64,000 bases of DNA from NCBI GenBank assembly GCA_016720655.1, contig JADKKE010000009.1, positions 99,736 through 163,735 of the forward strand. Direction: 5' to 3'. This DNA is from Bacteroidota bacterium (GTDB lineage: Bacteria > Bacteroidota > Bacteroidia > AKYH767-A > 2013-40CM-41-45). Under the pieces are notes generated by a model that was given only the letters and a program-made list of their open reading frames with translations, had not been told where the DNA came from and did no database searches. This document shows positions 1-9,435 of this stretch, in pieces (position 1 is the first letter of the stretch; every line of letters begins with the position of its first letter). The translations under genes and the position numbers were made by a program.

Positions 1-967
1 CATCGTCAGCATCTCCATTGTAGCAATATCCAAAACCTCTTTGCACATCGCAGCCCACGTAGTCATCGAATGCATTTCCAAGATCAGCATCCACCCATGA
101 ACCGAAATACGTACTGAATAAAGTGGTCGAAGAACGGTTGATGATTTTGTACTTGTAGAATGTCATGTTATTGATTTCATCATTGGTATTGAAACCAAAA
201 GCCTGTGCTTGAATTTCAACTCCAATATTGAAACGGGAACCTGTTTCCGTATGAATATTTCCTGCATCATTGAATACCCACCAAATCGTTTGATCTCCTA
301 ATAAATATTCTCCGCACTGCTGGCCTGTAGAAGAAAGGTTAAATCGCGGGTAATCCCCTGTTTGATAATCGTAGACTCCATTGGAATCAACATCTTCAAA
401 AGGCGCAAGAAACTGCCCTTGATTCAATGTCGCATCACCATTGCCCGGCCATGTTTTGATCGCATCCGGAACCGTATATCCATCAAGATCCCCACTGTGT
501 GAATTGTAATAATTCACAAAATCAGCAACATCTGCTTTATTTATCTTCCAATGTTTGTCGTATTTCTGACACACATCATTCGTGATTGTTGCATTGGTAA
601 CATCCAATGGTCCCGGCCAGAAATCGTTTCCTGACTGACGATAGGTTTGTGCAGCCATTTTCAGGTTCCCCTGATTATCCAGACCACCCACCCAAATAGC
701 GCCGGAGAACAAGGAATGTTTTCCGGATCCGTACGGAACCTCATACTCAGCATTTCCAACAAGATCCCACCACATATCACCACTGATATAAATCGGTGTG
801 CGAACATTGTTGATGTCCAGATCTGCCCGACCTGAAGAAGCAGTACAACCGGCATAGATCTTATGATTACCCGGATCTGCAAGTCGGTGCTGACCGATGT
901 TTTCTTTTGCCACTGAGAGCGAAGTCAGCCCCAGGAAAAAGAACATTGCTTTGGCGAATTTATTCAT
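1..967 (-). CDS. Secreted Bacteroidota protein of unknown function, 3' end beyond window
   Basis: Read by eye from an ATG at 967 running off the left edge (322 codons present). The product begins with a hydrophobic stretch typical of a signal peptide (MNKFAKAMFFFLGLTSLSVA) and continues with motifs such as 'GDMWWDL', 'SLFSGAIWVGGLD' and 'AAQTYRQSGNDFWPGPL'. I recognise this pattern from a common family of Bacteroidota exported proteins, often with a T9SS C-terminal domain; that end lies outside the window, so secretion by T9SS is inference. It starts 47 nt after the stop of the TonB-dependent receptor on the same strand, so the two are probably co-transcribed. Its biochemical role is unknown. 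Confidence 0.75.
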   Translation of the reverse strand, partial: MNKFAKAMFFFLGLTSLSVAKENIGQHRLADPGNHKIYAGCTASSGRADLDINNVRTPIYISGDMWWDLVGNAEYEVPYGSGKHSLFSGAIWVGGLDNQGNLKMAAQTYRQSGNDFWPGPLDVTNATITNDVCQKYDKHWKINKADVADFVNYYNSHSGDLDGYTVPDAIKTWPGNGDATLNQGQFLAPFEDVDSNGVYDYQTGDYPRFNLSSTGQQCGEYLLGDQTIWWVFNDAGNIHTETGSRFNIGVEIQAQAFGFNTNDEINNMTFYKYKIINRSSTTLFSTYFGSWVDADLGNAFDDYVGCDVQRGFGYCYNGDADD

Positions 968-1014
968 GTTATATCGAGTCATTATTATCACGATTTGAAG
1001 AAAGAAAATGAAGA

Positions 1015-4000
1015 TTAGAAATTCAACTGAACGCCCAAACGAATACGGCGTGGTAAGCTGTAATTTCCAGGATTATTTTCAGCGATTGTGTACAAATCAA
1101 TATATGCTTGCGGACTCACCTGTTGGTTGATGCTTGGCTGTGCACCTGCAGAAGCGAGGTAACCATCATCATCCGGACTACCTGTAGCGCGGTATACACT
1201 AATAACATTCTGTGCATCCAGAAGATTCAACACCTGCAAATAAACATTGCAGAAAACCGGGCGACGACCTTCTCCGTCTTTCTTCTTGCCAAGTTTGATT
1301 TCAAAATCTTTGTCAACTTTCGCATCGATCTTAAACTGCCATGGATACCGTGAGCCGTTCAAACTACCGTTGATTGTACTTCTGCCATTCGCAGCTGTTG
1401 TAAAATCAGCTTCCGGTGTAATGTTTCCTTTTCTTGTATACGGAGTTCCTGAACCGGCACGTACCACAAAGTTTACACCTGCATTGGCAAATACTTGTTT
1501 GCCAAACCAAACAGGACCATCGTAATTTTTTCCGGAAGCGTAGTGATAATCGAAGGATGTAACCAACATGTGACGTTGATCGAAACTGAGTGGTAATGTT
1601 TCTCTAAGATTCGTTTGTCCCTGTTGAGCGAGGATACCGGCACTTGCATTGGCATCAGAGCCTGTACCATCAGCAAACTGCAAAGTATAACTCACGTTCA
1701 TCCGGATGTTTCCGGTACGACGGAGATCGTAAGAAAATGTTAATCCCTTTACAGTTCCGAAATCCAGGTTACCATAGGTTGAATAAGTAATCGGATATGC
1801 ATACTGAACCGTAGTATATTGAATCATATCACGCAACTCTTTGTAAAATGCAGCAATCGAGAATGCTGAACTTCTGATGATCTTTTGCTGGAACACGATT
1901 TCGTAATCAGTCGTGCGTTCCGGTTTTAAATCAGGATTACTGATTGTAGAATTGATACTCTGAGCAAGATTCTGGTAGGAAACCGGATTGAAACGAATCA
2001 GGTTCAAATCTTGCGGACGTTGAGTAAGGATGTCGTAGTGAGCAGCAAAATAAGCTTCATCAGAAATCGGGAAAGAGAATGCAATACGAGGCATCACATT
2101 CACCTGCGGTGAATAATCTTTGAAGATTTCCGGACGTACACGTTTGTTAATCTTATCATCGTAGTTTACCAGGTATGGCTGGATTCCACCCAGAGATCCA
2201 CTGTTCTCAACAAGACCGGTCAAATCGGTAATTTGATTCCCAATGGCATCGTACCATTTGTCATCCTTACGGAAACCTGTGATCTGAGTCGGGTTCTGTG
2301 AATTGTTGACATAGACATAATAATCGCTGCCAATATTATCCGGAATATTTCCGAGGTTTTTTACTTCCTGATCACCTGCAGTATGCGTTTGATAAATCAG
2401 GTATTTGTCTTTCAATACACTTTGATTGGCATCAAAACGATCAACACGAACACCGATATTAAATATCAGGTCATTGAATGTAAACCGATCCTGAATGTAA
2501 CCGGCGATGTAGTTCGGACGGAAGGCATCAATCGGACGAATGTAATTGTTCTCACTATTTTTATCGCGGTAGAAGGATTCAATAGACGAACTGTTCTTCT
2601 GCATATTTCCGAGATAGTCATATCCATAATATCCGATCAGTCCATTGCTTAACAATTCATCCGGTGTAAACATCGAAAGCGAAAAACGAGAAGGATCAAT
2701 CGCATCAACCTGGATCGTATCATTCATCGCAAAACCCAATTGTTCGCGAACCTTTTCATAAAATCCGGGAGCATCATCTCCATCGATGTTGGAGGATGGA
2801 TCATAAAGCGCTTCAGAATAATTTACCAGAGTGATTGGTGTGTTTCCCAGGGAACCATAAGAGATCTGAGCTGAATTCGGATCAACACCTGTGATTCTGC
2901 TATTCGCAAGTTGTCTCATCAATCCCCACAAATTGTTTGGATTCACTGACCAGGCTCTGTCAGTTCTTTGTTCGTATTCAATACCGACAACGATGTTGTG
3001 GTTTTTTAAATCGGCAGATCCGGATGCGCTGATACGGAACTGACTCTGATCATCAATACCATAAAAACTTCTTGTCCGACCCGGAGTCGCCCACAATCCG
3101 TATGTATTCAACTGTAAACGGTTGTCATTGTTGATCAATGCACCGTTGTTAATAATGTTAAACAAATTATCCTGATAACCGAAGGCACCCAATCCGCTTG
3201 TGAGATCGTAATATTGAGTAGTGTAATTGGAAGTATTTGGATTTTGTGAGCCCGGTTCAAAAGTCACCAGTGTATCAAAAGCTCCTACCTGATTGAAAAC
3301 AAGACTATCATTATCATTTACATCTTTCAATGTGACAACCTGATAACCGGGACTGCCGTAGGCTGTAAATTTCCCTACATACCCATAATCAAATATTTTG
3401 TCTTTGTGGAGTGCATTCTGATCTACCGAATGACCATGAGAATAATCCACCTGGATAGAATAGAATGCATTCTTAATTCCTGTGGATGCTTTCTCCTGAG
3501 CTTCAGAAGTAAATCGCTGTGTTAATTTTGCAAAAGCTCTCCAGTTAGTCCCAATCGTCTGAGGATTGTTATCATAATTCATCAGGGAATAGATGTCGAT
3601 GTAATCGCGGCTTTCTGTCCTCTCAATAGATCCACCCATCGTGAGTGTGACATTTTTTGCAGGACGGATATCAATCTTTCCATTCAATCGAGCAGCATTC
3701 GCAGCAACATTTGGACGAGCCTTTACTTTTTCAAGACTATCCATTGTATAATAAGATGAGCGATGGATATAGCCGAATCCTGTTGGTGAAAGAATCAAAG
3801 GATTTTTTCTTGCACTTTCGAGGACATCCTCCTTCACAACATAAAAAGGTGCTGCAGAAGGTGAAGGATCTTTGTCGTATTGATATTCTGCCGAAAGGAA
3901 AAATCCGGCTACGGGTTGTCCGGACTTTTGTCCTGTAGAATCTTTCTTTGTAAAAATTGGTCCTGATAAATCGAGGGAAGCAAGATTGTATCCGTACTCA

Positions 4001-4731
4001 TCAAACAATTCAGAAGTAACAAACTCAACTCCGCCTGAAAATTGTTTGGAAGGTCCGCGTGTTGTAACAGAGATGATACCACCGGTTGCATCGCCGTACT
4101 GTGCCGGAACTCCACCGGTGATTACTGTAATTTGTTCTGTTCCTTTTTGTGGAAGGCCAAGACCTCCGCGCACTTTCATACCGTCTACATAATAGGAAGT
4201 AGCATCTGAACGTGAACCACGAATGTTAAGATTAGAACTTCCGTCATCTTTTTGAAACACACCTGCACTTTGTGATGCGATCGATGCCACATCACGTGTT
4301 GGTGCTGCCTGAATTTCTTCGTAGGAAACGGTCTTTTGTGTAGCCGGACTTCCTTTGTCGATGAGTGGGATTTCATAATCGACAATTTCAACAGGTCCGA
4401 GATCAACACCTTTCCCTAATTCTAAATTCGCAAAGGAAATTTTATCGATGGTAACAAGGACACCCTGAATCGCCTGCGCATTGTAACCTACACAGGTTGC
4501 TTTCACATCGTACTTACCGGGATTCAAAGGTTTGATGGAAAAGTTACCATCAAAGTCTGTGACCGCTGCCTGAATCTGCGTTCCGTTGAGAAGGGCTGCT
4601 ACACTGGCAAAGGGTACTCCTTCTTTGCCACCTTTTTCTGTAACCTTACCGCGGATTTCACCCGATTGTGCAAAGGCTCCAATCCCGATGAATAGCATTG
4701 CGATAAGTGGTAAGTAAAACTTTCGTCCCAT
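1015..4731 (-). CDS. TonB-dependent receptor with carboxypeptidase-regulatory-like N-terminal domain
   Basis: A 1,238-residue outer-membrane receptor. It has a signal peptide (about residues 1-21, cut near 'AFAQ'), a CarboxypepD_reg-like beta-sandwich (about 24-110, 'GEIRGKVTEKGGKEGVPFAS'), a plug domain (about 125-235, with 'NIRGSRSDATSYYVDGMKV' and 'GVPAQYGDATGGIISVTT') and a long beta-barrel ending in the terminal Phe of 'VQLNF'. This architecture and length are those of SusC/OmpA-type TonB-dependent transporters of Bacteroidota, which import or sense large substrates using the proton-motive force. No SusD-like lipoprotein gene is adjacent, so the substrate cannot be guessed. The downstream neighbour is the truncated secreted protein at 1-967. 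The 356-bp divergent space to smc (4732-5087) should hold its promoter; I found no good -7 element on its strand. Confidence 0.93.
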   Translation of the reverse strand: MGRKFYLPLIAMLFIGIGAFAQSGEIRGKVTEKGGKEGVPFASVAALLNGTQIQAAVTDFDGNFSIKPLNPGKYDVKATCVGYNAQAIQGVLVTIDKISFANLELGKGVDLGPVEIVDYEIPLIDKGSPATQKTVSYEEIQAAPTRDVASIASQSAGVFQKDDGSSNLNIRGSRSDATSYYVDGMKVRGGLGLPQKGTEQITVITGGVPAQYGDATGGIISVTTRGPSKQFSGGVEFVTSELFDEYGYNLASLDLSGPIFTKKDSTGQKSGQPVAGFFLSAEYQYDKDPSPSAAPFYVVKEDVLESARKNPLILSPTGFGYIHRSSYYTMDSLEKVKARPNVAANAARLNGKIDIRPAKNVTLTMGGSIERTESRDYIDIYSLMNYDNNPQTIGTNWRAFAKLTQRFTSEAQEKASTGIKNAFYSIQVDYSHGHSVDQNALHKDKIFDYGYVGKFTAYGSPGYQVVTLKDVNDNDSLVFNQVGAFDTLVTFEPGSQNPNTSNYTTQYYDLTSGLGAFGYQDNLFNIINNGALINNDNRLQLNTYGLWATPGRTRSFYGIDDQSQFRISASGSADLKNHNIVVGIEYEQRTDRAWSVNPNNLWGLMRQLANSRITGVDPNSAQISYGSLGNTPITLVNYSEALYDPSSNIDGDDAPGFYEKVREQLGFAMNDTIQVDAIDPSRFSLSMFTPDELLSNGLIGYYGYDYLGNMQKNSSSIESFYRDKNSENNYIRPIDAFRPNYIAGYIQDRFTFNDLIFNIGVRVDRFDANQSVLKDKYLIYQTHTAGDQEVKNLGNIPDNIGSDYYVYVNNSQNPTQITGFRKDDKWYDAIGNQITDLTGLVENSGSLGGIQPYLVNYDDKINKRVRPEIFKDYSPQVNVMPRIAFSFPISDEAYFAAHYDILTQRPQDLNLIRFNPVSYQNLAQSINSTISNPDLKPERTTDYEIVFQQKIIRSSAFSIAAFYKELRDMIQYTTVQYAYPITYSTYGNLDFGTVKGLTFSYDLRRTGNIRMNVSYTLQFADGTGSDANASAGILAQQGQTNLRETLPLSFDQRHMLVTSFDYHYASGKNYDGPVWFGKQVFANAGVNFVVRAGSGTPYTRKGNITPEADFTTAANGRSTINGSLNGSRYPWQFKIDAKVDKDFEIKLGKKKDGEGRRPVFCNVYLQVLNLLDAQNVISVYRATGSPDDDGYLASAGAQPSINQQVSPQAYIDLYTIAENNPGNYSLPRRIRLGVQLNF

Positions 4732-5082
4732 ATCAAGTATGTATTAATGTTAAGATTTAGTTAATGCGGGTGGTAAAAGTATAAATTGAAAAATTAAAAG
4801 CAAAACAAATTTTCATCCCCGTTTAATGATGATTTTTCCGTTTTTATCTTATCAATTCTGAAACAGGAATTGAAAAACGAAAATTCATTTCTTTGGAAAG
4901 TATTATATTTTACTTTTAACTATCAGCTGTTATTATTCATTTAGATTTTCCGGACGAAAGGTGGGAATAGCAATTTAATTGAATGTCAGAGCATGGTCAA
5001 TTCACGTTGTTTGCATGAATTTACAGGACTTTTAAACAGGTATTGAGTTATTAACAAAATAGGGCTTCTTGGGAGAAAAAGC

Positions 5083-5090
5083 TATTTTTG
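5083..5090 (+). promoter_or_regulatory. Candidate -7 promoter element for smc
   Basis: The octamer TATTTTTG matches the Bacteroidota housekeeping -7 consensus TAnnTTTG. It lies 30 nt before the smc ATG, a suitable leader length. No TTTG -33 element was found at the usual 19-23 nt spacing, so support is partial. The rest of the 356-bp space between the receptor and smc shows only AT-rich sequence. Confidence 0.4.
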
Positions 5091-5120
5091 CGGCTATTCC
5101 CTGAAACACACACATTTTAT

Positions 5121-8100
5121 ATGCGGTTAACTACCTTAGAGATCAAAGGATTCAAAAGTTTTGGCGAAAAAGTGACTATCCACTTCGACAAAGGAGTAAC
5201 TTCCATTGTAGGCCCCAACGGAAGTGGTAAGTCAAATGTCGTGGATGCCATGCGCTGGGTTCTTGGAGAACAAAAAACCAGAATGCTTCGCTCCGAAAAG
5301 ATGGAAAATATCATCTTTAACGGAACCAAAACACGTAAACCGGCCAACCTTGCCGAAGTTTCATTGTCATTTGAGAATACTAAAAATATTCTCCCAACAG
5401 AATATTCTACTGTCACAATCACCCGCAGGTTGTACCGTACCGGGGAAAGCGATTACCTGTTGAACAATGTTCCCTGCAGACTGAAAGATATTACCGAGCT
5501 GTTTATGGACACCGGTATTGGTTCGGATTCCTATGCCATCATTGAGTTAAAAATGGTGGATGAAATCCTGAATGATAAAAACAATGCCATTAAAAATCTG
5601 CTCGACGAAGCAGCCGGAATTTCAAAATACAAGACCCGGAAAAAACAGACGCTTTCTAAGCTTGAAGATACTGATAAAGATCTCAGCCGTGTGAATGATT
5701 TGCTCTTTGAAATAGAGCGAAACATGAAAACGCTGGAATCTCAATCGCGCAAAACGGAACGGTATTACAAACTCAAGGAACAATACAAAGAACTGAGTTC
5801 CGAACTCGCTCTGTTCACTCTTGCCGGCAGTAAAAAAACCTTTGAAGAATTACAACAACAGGAAGAAAAACAGCAGGAGGAAAAAATAACTCTCGATACC
5901 GCTCTCGATTCTGCAGAAGCAGAATTGCAAATTGTCAAATTGCATTCTCTTGATAAAGAAAAGGAACTTTCGGAAGCGCAAAAATTGCTCAACGAGAAAG
6001 TTGCATTTATCCGGCAACAGGAAAATGACAAAAAGATCAGCCATGAAAAGCTGAAACATCTGCAGGACAAAGAAGCTTCTGTGTCCCAGCAACTTTCTTC
6101 CGATAAAACAACTTTGTTATCTACACAGGAACAAATTTCAAAATCGGAAGAGGATAAATTCAACGAAGAAATAATTCTGGAGCAATTGCAGCAGCAGTTG
6201 CAGGAATTAAAAGTTGCACTGGATGAAACCCGTGGGAATCACGATCAAATGAAAAGCGATATCAATCGCCTTTCGTCAGAAGCGCGTTCCATTCAGTCCT
6301 CAATGCACGAATCTGAAAAAAGCCTCGCTGTAACACAAGCCCGCAAAGATTCTATTCAAAAAGAAATCGAACGACTTTCCGATGATTCGATGACCAAACA
6401 ACTCGAACACGATGATCTGCATGCAAAAGCAGAACAAAGCCGGCAGTTGAAGGAAGAAAAAGAACATCTCCACTCCTCTTTGCTGAGCAACGAAGAACAT
6501 CTCGCCACTGAAATAATCCGGGGCGATGAAGAACTGAAAAAGCTTACCGAAGAAGTGATTGGCGAAGGCCGCAAACTGGATGCCCGTCAAAATGAATTTA
6601 ACCTTACAAAAAGTTTGGTTGAAAACCTGGAAGGCTATCCTGAATCCTTGCGCTACCTTCGTAAGAATTCCCCTTCAACAAGTGCTGCTCCTCTTTTTTC
6701 TGAAATTCTGAACTGTCCGGCTGAATACAAATCTGCCATCGAGAATTACCTCGATCCGTTCATGAATTATTTTGTCATTGATCAGATAGAAGAAGCCAGC
6801 CGTGCCGTTAATGTACTGAGTGAAGCAGCGAAAGGCCGTGCGAATTTCTTCATCCTGAAAAATTTCGAAGACGCTCCGATCCCTTCCTTTGAACAGGTTT
6901 CGGATTGCATGCCTGCTATCAGCATCATTGATATCGCCGAGAAATACCGTCCGCTTTGCAATCATTTGTTGCGCAACGTTTATGTGGTAACAGAGAACCA
7001 GGAAAACACTCCCTTCCTGCAACAAGACAATAAATCACTTGTTTTCATTTCCAAAAACGGAAAATATTGCCGTACACGGCATTCTCTTTCCGGTGGTTCC
7101 ATCGGACTGTTTGATGGTAAGCGAATCGGTCGTGCTAAACACCTGGAAAACCTCAGTAAAGAAATCGAAACTCTCGCTCTGGGCCTTGATCGTTTGAAAA
7201 CACAACGCGATCTCGTACAGCAACAGCTTCAGGAAAACAAACGGAACAAAGAAAAACTTACTGCCGATAAAAACCGTTTGCAACAGGAAGCCAACAAAGC
7301 TGTTCATGAACATTCGTCATTAAAAAACAAAGCGGAGCACCTCAACTCCAGCATCGAAAACAACCAGCGAATCCTGCACGGTCTGCACGAACAGCTTACC
7401 GCCATCGATGAAACGCTCAGTCAGAATAACCTGAGCTTCCACGAACATCTCGAGCAACTCCGTACACAATACGAAACGATTAGCGGACAACTCAACACAC
7501 TCCAGCAGGAATTCAATTCCCTCACGGAAGTGATGAATAATCAAAGTCAGGGATACAACCAGCACAACATTCAGTGTATTCAGCAACAAAATAAAATCGC
7601 AACGATCATTCGTGATCATGCTTACAAAGTAAACTTGCTGGACACATTGACGAAAAACATCAGCACGAATGGAACTGAGATGGAAAATATCCAGAATCAA
7701 ATTCGTGAGCTGCTTGAATCGTCCACTGATTTTGACAGTCAATTGCTGACTTTGTATTCCGAGAAAGACGTGATGGAGCAATCTGTTGCAGCCGTTGAAA
7801 CAGACTATTTTAAAGCACGTGGATCAATCGACGAACTCGAAACAAAAATTCGTCAGGTGCGTCACCAGCGTGAACAATCTGAACAAATCGGATTGGCCAT
7901 TAAGGATAAAACCATGGAGCTGAAAATGCAGCTCAATTCATTGAAAGAACGATTGTCGGTCGAATTCAATCTCGACATCAACGACATGCTGGAGAAAGAA
8001 CCATCTCCGGACTGGACAGAAGAAGAACTCCGGGAGAAAGTTTCGAAGCAAAAGAATCAACTCGACAATTACGGACCTATTAATCCTATGGCCGTAGAAG

Positions 8101-8678
8101 CGTATACTGAAATCAGTGAACGCCATACTTTCATCAATACACAGAAAGATGACCTTGCAAAAGCAAAAGAATCTCTTCTGAAAACAATCGAAGAAATTGA
8201 AGTGACGGCCCGTGAAAACTTCATGAAAGCATTCACTGACATCCGTCAGAATTTCATCCATGTGTTCCGTTCACTCTTTACGGAAGATGACGATTGCGAC
8301 CTTGTATTGCTGAATCCGGAAAATCCAACTGAGAGTGAAGTGCAGATCATCGCCAAACCAAAAGGCAAACGTCCGCTTTCCATCTCCCAGCTTTCCGGTG
8401 GAGAAAAAACGCTTACTGCCACTGCCCTGCTGTTCAGTATTTACCTCTTGAAACCGGCTCCGTTCTGCATCTTTGATGAAGTTGACGCGCCTCTTGATGA
8501 TATGAACATCGACAAGTTCAACAACATCATTCGCAAATTCTCAAAAGATTCACAATTCATCATCATTACCCACAACAAGCGTACGATGGCTGCTACAGAC
8601 ATTATGTACGGTATCACGATGGTGGAACAAGGTGTCACGCAGGTGGTGCCTGTAGATCTTGCTGAAATGGCTGAGTAA
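5121..8678 (+). CDS. smc: Chromosome segregation protein SMC
   Basis: A 1,185-residue SMC ATPase that, with ScpA and ScpB, condenses and segregates the chromosome. The N-terminal head has Walker A GPNGSGKS at residues 31-38 followed by 'NVVDAMRWVLGEQ'. Two long coiled-coil arms rich in Glu, Gln and Lys flank a hinge (about 510-690, 'GRANFFILKNF' and 'LSGGSIGLFDGKRIGR'). The C-terminal head has the signature LSGGEKTLTATALLFS and Walker B 'FCIFDEVDAPLDD'. Length is normal for the family. I chose the ATG at 5121 because homology-like sequence starts at MRLTTLEIKGFKSFG; an upstream TTG at 5088 would add 11 unrelated residues and overlaps the candidate promoter. A terminator follows 20 nt after the stop. 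No scpA/scpB is visible nearby. Confidence 0.97.
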   Translation: MRLTTLEIKGFKSFGEKVTIHFDKGVTSIVGPNGSGKSNVVDAMRWVLGEQKTRMLRSEKMENIIFNGTKTRKPANLAEVSLSFENTKNILPTEYSTVTITRRLYRTGESDYLLNNVPCRLKDITELFMDTGIGSDSYAIIELKMVDEILNDKNNAIKNLLDEAAGISKYKTRKKQTLSKLEDTDKDLSRVNDLLFEIERNMKTLESQSRKTERYYKLKEQYKELSSELALFTLAGSKKTFEELQQQEEKQQEEKITLDTALDSAEAELQIVKLHSLDKEKELSEAQKLLNEKVAFIRQQENDKKISHEKLKHLQDKEASVSQQLSSDKTTLLSTQEQISKSEEDKFNEEIILEQLQQQLQELKVALDETRGNHDQMKSDINRLSSEARSIQSSMHESEKSLAVTQARKDSIQKEIERLSDDSMTKQLEHDDLHAKAEQSRQLKEEKEHLHSSLLSNEEHLATEIIRGDEELKKLTEEVIGEGRKLDARQNEFNLTKSLVENLEGYPESLRYLRKNSPSTSAAPLFSEILNCPAEYKSAIENYLDPFMNYFVIDQIEEASRAVNVLSEAAKGRANFFILKNFEDAPIPSFEQVSDCMPAISIIDIAEKYRPLCNHLLRNVYVVTENQENTPFLQQDNKSLVFISKNGKYCRTRHSLSGGSIGLFDGKRIGRAKHLENLSKEIETLALGLDRLKTQRDLVQQQLQENKRNKEKLTADKNRLQQEANKAVHEHSSLKNKAEHLNSSIENNQRILHGLHEQLTAIDETLSQNNLSFHEHLEQLRTQYETISGQLNTLQQEFNSLTEVMNNQSQGYNQHNIQCIQQQNKIATIIRDHAYKVNLLDTLTKNISTNGTEMENIQNQIRELLESSTDFDSQLLTLYSEKDVMEQSVAAVETDYFKARGSIDELETKIRQVRHQREQSEQIGLAIKDKTMELKMQLNSLKERLSVEFNLDINDMLEKEPSPDWTEEELREKVSKQKNQLDNYGPINPMAVEAYTEISERHTFINTQKDDLAKAKESLLKTIEEIEVTARENFMKAFTDIRQNFIHVFRSLFTEDDDCDLVLLNPENPTESEVQIIAKPKGKRPLSISQLSGGEKTLTATALLFSIYLLKPAPFCIFDEVDAPLDDMNIDKFNNIIRKFSKDSQFIIITHNKRTMAATDIMYGITMVEQGVTQVVPVDLAEMAE

Positions 8679-8697
8679 TAAAGTCCGAAAATTGCTT

Positions 8698-8728
8698 AAA
8701 ATGCCTTCTGACCGGAGGCATTTTTTTT
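8698..8728 (+). terminator. Rho-independent terminator of smc
   Basis: AAAATGCCT and AGGCATTTT pair across a short loop, extended by a G-T and a C-G pair, and are followed by a run of eight T (8721-8728). It sits 20 nt after the smc stop and before the next plus-strand gene, so it separates the two transcripts. Confidence 0.8.
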
Positions 8729-8796
8729 GTCCAAATGACGGATGTCCTGTTCTATCAGCAGCCTGGAAAATACTTTTAGAGAAAATAAAGCTGCGA

Positions 8797-9417
8797 ATGA
8801 AAAAAGCAATAATTCTCTTCGTGTTCCTATGCCCATTTTTGGGGAAATCACAAAGTTTAACGAATACTGAATGGTTTGGAACCAATCCCCCCAGTATTAA
8901 CCTATACTTCTATTTTGGAACGGATACTCTGTCCTATTCTACCAGCAGTTCCGGATTTACCCCTTTGAGTCTGTTTACAGCCACGAATGGTCAGTTTGCC
9001 ATTTCAGATCTGTCAGGAAGTGCATTGTGCGTGGATACAGGTTTTTATTCGTACGCAATACAGGGCAACACGCTTAGCTTTACTTTGATTGCTGACAATT
9101 GTGCTTCACGGCGCAATACATTAACCAATTATTCCTGGACCCGGGTAAGTACTACCGGACAACCTACGATCGAATCAAGGCATCTGAATATTCGTCTGAT
9201 TCAATCAGGCAGCGATGGAGTATTTATTATTTCGGGTGAACAAATTCTGAATGGAAAAATGGAATTCACCGTTTACAGTACATCCGGTAAAATTCAGATT
9301 CACGATTTTTCAGATAACTCCGAAAGAAAGATTGATTTAAGCCAATTACCGGAAGGAATTTATTTTGTGGCCATCCGGACGAATGACGGAGTCTATTCAC
9401 AAAAAATTCTTCGCTAA
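8797..9417 (+). CDS. Small secreted protein with T9SS type A sorting domain
   Basis: A 206-residue exported protein. The start at 8797 gives a clean signal peptide (MKKAIILFVFLCPFLGKSQS); longer readings would run back through the terminator. The middle ('TNTEWFG', 'YFYFGTDTLSY', 'YSYAIQGNTLSFTL') looks like a compact beta-rich domain that I do not recognise, with two Cys residues. The last 75 residues ('FTVYSTSGKIQIHDFSDN', 'IDLSQLPEGIYFVAIRT', ending 'SQKILR') have the pattern of a T9SS type A C-terminal domain, which is known to direct export across the outer membrane. It is convergent with the giant protein ending at 9436, with only 18 bp between the two stops. Function unknown. Confidence 0.8.
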   Translation: MKKAIILFVFLCPFLGKSQSLTNTEWFGTNPPSINLYFYFGTDTLSYSTSSSGFTPLSLFTATNGQFAISDLSGSALCVDTGFYSYAIQGNTLSFTLIADNCASRRNTLTNYSWTRVSTTGQPTIESRHLNIRLIQSGSDGVFIISGEQILNGKMEFTVYSTSGKIQIHDFSDNSERKIDLSQLPEGIYFVAIRTNDGVYSQKILR

Positions 9418-9435
9418 ACAATACTTCTTCTGCTT

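Noticed and set aside
5765..6163. Long antisense open stretches inside smc, rich in Ser and Cys or Phe
   Set aside because: These are shadows of the Glu/Lys/Gln-rich coiled-coil codons on the opposite strand.
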